From positions 1 to 64,000 of the forward strand of contig NZ_JACHDZ010000003.1 of the NCBI RefSeq assembly GCF_014201375.1: a stretch of DNA of 64,000 nucleotides. The letters are read 5' to 3'. Shown here piece by piece: positions 62,283 through 64,000 of the stretch. A program made the translations under genes and the position numbers. Within the stretch, counting starts at the first letter, position 1. Each line of letters starts with the position of its first letter. The DNA is from Tunturiibacter empetritectus. Lineage in GTDB: Bacteria > Acidobacteriota > Terriglobia > Terriglobales > Acidobacteriaceae. The notes under the pieces were generated by a model that ran no database searches, was not told the DNA's origin, and saw only the letters and a list, made by a program, of their open reading frames with translations.

Positions 62283-63061
62283 GATTTGTCGTCAAACTAG
62301 GCGGTGCCGCTCTCGAGGACAAGAAGATCCTCCACGCCTGCGGTAAAGCCATCGCCGACCTCGTCGCAGATGGTAATCAGGTCGCCGTCGTCCACGGTGG
62401 CGGCGTCCAGCTCACCCGTACCCTCGCCCAGATGGGCAAAAAGAGTGAGTTCATCTCCGGCCTCCGCATCACCGACGCCGAAACCCGCGACGCCGCCCTC
62501 ATGGTCCTCGCCGGCCGCGTCAACAAGTCCCTCGTTGCGTCCATCGGCACGCACGGCCAGTCCGCCGTCGGCCTCTCCGGTGGCGACGGCCACGTCTTCC
62601 GCGCACGCAAGAAAAAAACCACCCCCGACCTCGGCTTCGTCGGCGAGATCGCCGCTATGGATCCCAAGTGGCTCGAGGCCATCTGGGCCATGGGCGCTGT
62701 CCCCGTCATCTCCTCCATCGCCCTCGGCTTCGACGGCGAGTACTACAACATCAACGCCGACGAGATGGCCGCCGCCTGCGCCATCGGCGCCAAGGCCGAC
62801 ACCCTCGTCTTCCTCACCGACGTCCCCGGCGTCAAAGGTGCCGACGGCAACGTCATGCGCTGGCTCACACTCGCCCAGATCCCCGCCATGGAGCAGGCCC
62901 AGATCGTCTCAGGCGGCATGCTCCCCAAACTCAACGCCTGCCGCGACGCCCTCACCCACGGCGTCAAGCGCGTACGCATTCTTCCCGCAGAAGCAGCATC
63001 TCTACTACCTGACCTCGTCTCCACACGGGTCAACGACGGAACGGAGGTCATGGTCGCATGA
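62279..63061 (+). CDS. argB: N-acetylglutamate kinase
   Basis: The 260-residue kinase phosphorylates N-acetylglutamate. Evidence: the opening VVKLGGAAL, VVHGGGVQLTRTL, SGLRITD, the NINADEMAAACAIGAKAD segment and the IVSGGMLPKLNA end. The protein begins directly at the first beta-strand and lacks the N-terminal helix that confers arginine inhibition in longer enzymes, as in E. coli (258 residues). I infer it is arginine-insensitive, so control would rest on ArgR. The GTG start overlaps the argC stop, and its own stop overlaps argD as ATGA. Confidence 0.96.
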   Translation: MRFVVKLGGAALEDKKILHACGKAIADLVADGNQVAVVHGGGVQLTRTLAQMGKKSEFISGLRITDAETRDAALMVLAGRVNKSLVASIGTHGQSAVGLSGGDGHVFRARKKKTTPDLGFVGEIAAMDPKWLEAIWAMGAVPVISSIALGFDGEYYNINADEMAAACAIGAKADTLVFLTDVPGVKGADGNVMRWLTLAQIPAMEQAQIVSGGMLPKLNACRDALTHGVKRVRILPAEAASLLPDLVSTRVNDGTEVMVA

Positions 63062-64000
63062 ACGCAACACCGAACTTGCAATCCATCCAGGCAGCAGAGA
63101 AAAAACTGCTCCTCAACACCTACGAGCGCAACCCCATCCTCTTCGTCAGCGGCGAGGGCGTTCACCTGCACGACGAAAACGGCAACGCCTACCTCGACCT
63201 CCTCAGCGGCATCGGCGTCTGCGGCCTCGGCTACGCACACCCCGCCGTCACCGAGGCTATCGCTCATCAGTCGAAGCGCCTCATCCACACCTCCAACCTC
63301 TTCTTCCACGAGCACACCGCCGAGCTCGCCCTCCGCCTCACCGAGATCACCGGCCTCGACCGTGCCTTCTTCACCAACAGCGGCACCGAAGCCTGGGAGG
63401 CCGCCCTCAAGCTAGCCCGCGCCAACGCCGGCCGTCTCCGCGCCCAGGGCAAAACCATCGGCACAAAGTTCCTCGCCCTCGACCACAGCTTCCACGGCCG
63501 CACCATGGGCTCCGTCGCCACCACGGCCAAAGAAAAATACCGCGAACCCTTCATGCCCGTCATGCCCGGCGTCGACTTCGTCCGCTTCAACGACGTAGCC
63601 GACCTCCGCGCAAAGTTCTCAAGCGAAGTCTGCGCCATCTGCATCGAACCCATCCAGGGCGAAGGCGGGATCCACCCCGTCACCCAGGAGTTTTTCGCCG
63701 CAGCACGCGAGCTCTGCGACTCCACCGGCGCCCTCCTCATCGCCGACGAGATTCAATCCGGCATGGGCCGCACCGGCAAGTGGTTCGCCTACCAGCACTA
63801 CAACATCCTGCCCGACGTCACCACCGTGGCCAAGCCCATCGCCAACGGCATCCCCATGGGCGCGATGCTCTGCACCAACGCCGCCGCCGAGGCCATCACC
63901 CCCGGCATGCACGGCACCACCTTCGGCGGCAATCCCCTCGCCTGCGCCGTAGCCATCGCCGTCATCGACACCATCAAGCGCGACAACCTCCTCGCCCACA
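63058..64000 (+). CDS. argD: Acetylornithine aminotransferase, partial (cut by window end)
   Basis: The first 314 codons are present; the 3' end is outside the window. The product transfers an amino group from glutamate to N-acetylglutamate semialdehyde using PLP. Evidence: the opening TYERNPILFVSGEGVHLHDE, TNSGTEAWEAALKLAR, HSFHGRTMGSVATT, CIEPIQGEGGI, LLIADEIQSGMGRTGKW and the PLP Lys K259 in TTVAKPIANG. It follows argB with an ATGA overlap. An ornithine or succinylornithine aminotransferase is possible, but the operon favours ArgD. Confidence 0.94.
   Translation, partial: MNATPNLQSIQAAEKKLLLNTYERNPILFVSGEGVHLHDENGNAYLDLLSGIGVCGLGYAHPAVTEAIAHQSKRLIHTSNLFFHEHTAELALRLTEITGLDRAFFTNSGTEAWEAALKLARANAGRLRAQGKTIGTKFLALDHSFHGRTMGSVATTAKEKYREPFMPVMPGVDFVRFNDVADLRAKFSSEVCAICIEPIQGEGGIHPVTQEFFAAARELCDSTGALLIADEIQSGMGRTGKWFAYQHYNILPDVTTVAKPIANGIPMGAMLCTNAAAEAITPGMHGTTFGGNPLACAVAIAVIDTIKRDNLLAH

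Noticed and set aside
1-64000. CRISPR array, rRNA operon or insertion sequence
   Set aside because: I saw no regularly spaced repeats, no rRNA sequence and no transposase gene in the window.

Overview
The window looks like a chromosome segment from an acidobacterium of the Terriglobia/Acidobacteriaceae type (Granulicella, Edaphobacter and Terriglobus relatives). This is inferred from gene content: an Oar-like TonB-dependent receptor with an N-terminal carboxypeptidase-regulatory domain, a GWxTD-domain protein, a two-component sensor with a beta-propeller input, many Tat signals, and GC-rich third codon positions. No rRNA or other taxonomic marker is present, so the assignment is provisional.

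Layout. (1) About 1-10,702 is the right-hand part of an integrative, probably mobilisable element. It carries a MobF relaxase-helicase, a ribbon-helix-helix relaxosome-type protein, a membrane protein, a DUF4143-type ATPase, a membrane-protein/AlbA_2 cargo segment containing one gene broken by an in-frame stop, and a tyrosine integrase. It ends at a 3' fragment of a tRNA-Lys(CTT) gene. (2) 11,028-28,704 is a catabolic region. A minus-strand operon encodes a TonB receptor, an RraA-like protein, two SelA/DgaE-like PLP proteins, RidA and a metal-dependent amidohydrolase, and nearly all of these carry export signals. Next come a NarL-type response regulator, a propeller histidine kinase and an ACS-type MFS transporter (minus strand), with a bicovalent-flavin sugar oxidase and a lactonase divergent on the plus strand. 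A 16-bp TAGG-N8-CCTA element occurs once before the receptor operon and twice in the transporter/oxidase divergent promoter. I infer one regulon for oxidative use of an N-acylated amino sugar, much of it in the periplasm. (3) 28,726-43,332 holds a Gfo/Idh/MocA oxidoreductase, glycogen synthase, an outer-membrane barrel, a GWxTD protein, an efflux adaptor with an ABC ATPase, a large unknown secreted protein and two amino-acid permeases. (4) 43,344-53,234 is largely housekeeping: thiE-accC-accB-M24 peptidase, a Tat-exported phosphoesterase, an excisionase-like HTH, a phosphofructokinase with PPi-type residues, a small barrel, YceI, an MBL hydrolase and an HAD phosphatase. (5) 53,203-64,000 holds an acyl-CoA ligase with a TetR regulator, glutamate synthase large subunit (gltB), and a divergent argR-argC-argB-argD operon cut by the window end. 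A perfect 15+15-bp ARG-box pair lies between gltB and argR.

Many start codons were moved from the longest frame to an internal ATG/GTG/TTG with a good Shine-Dalgarno sequence; the reason is given in each entry.
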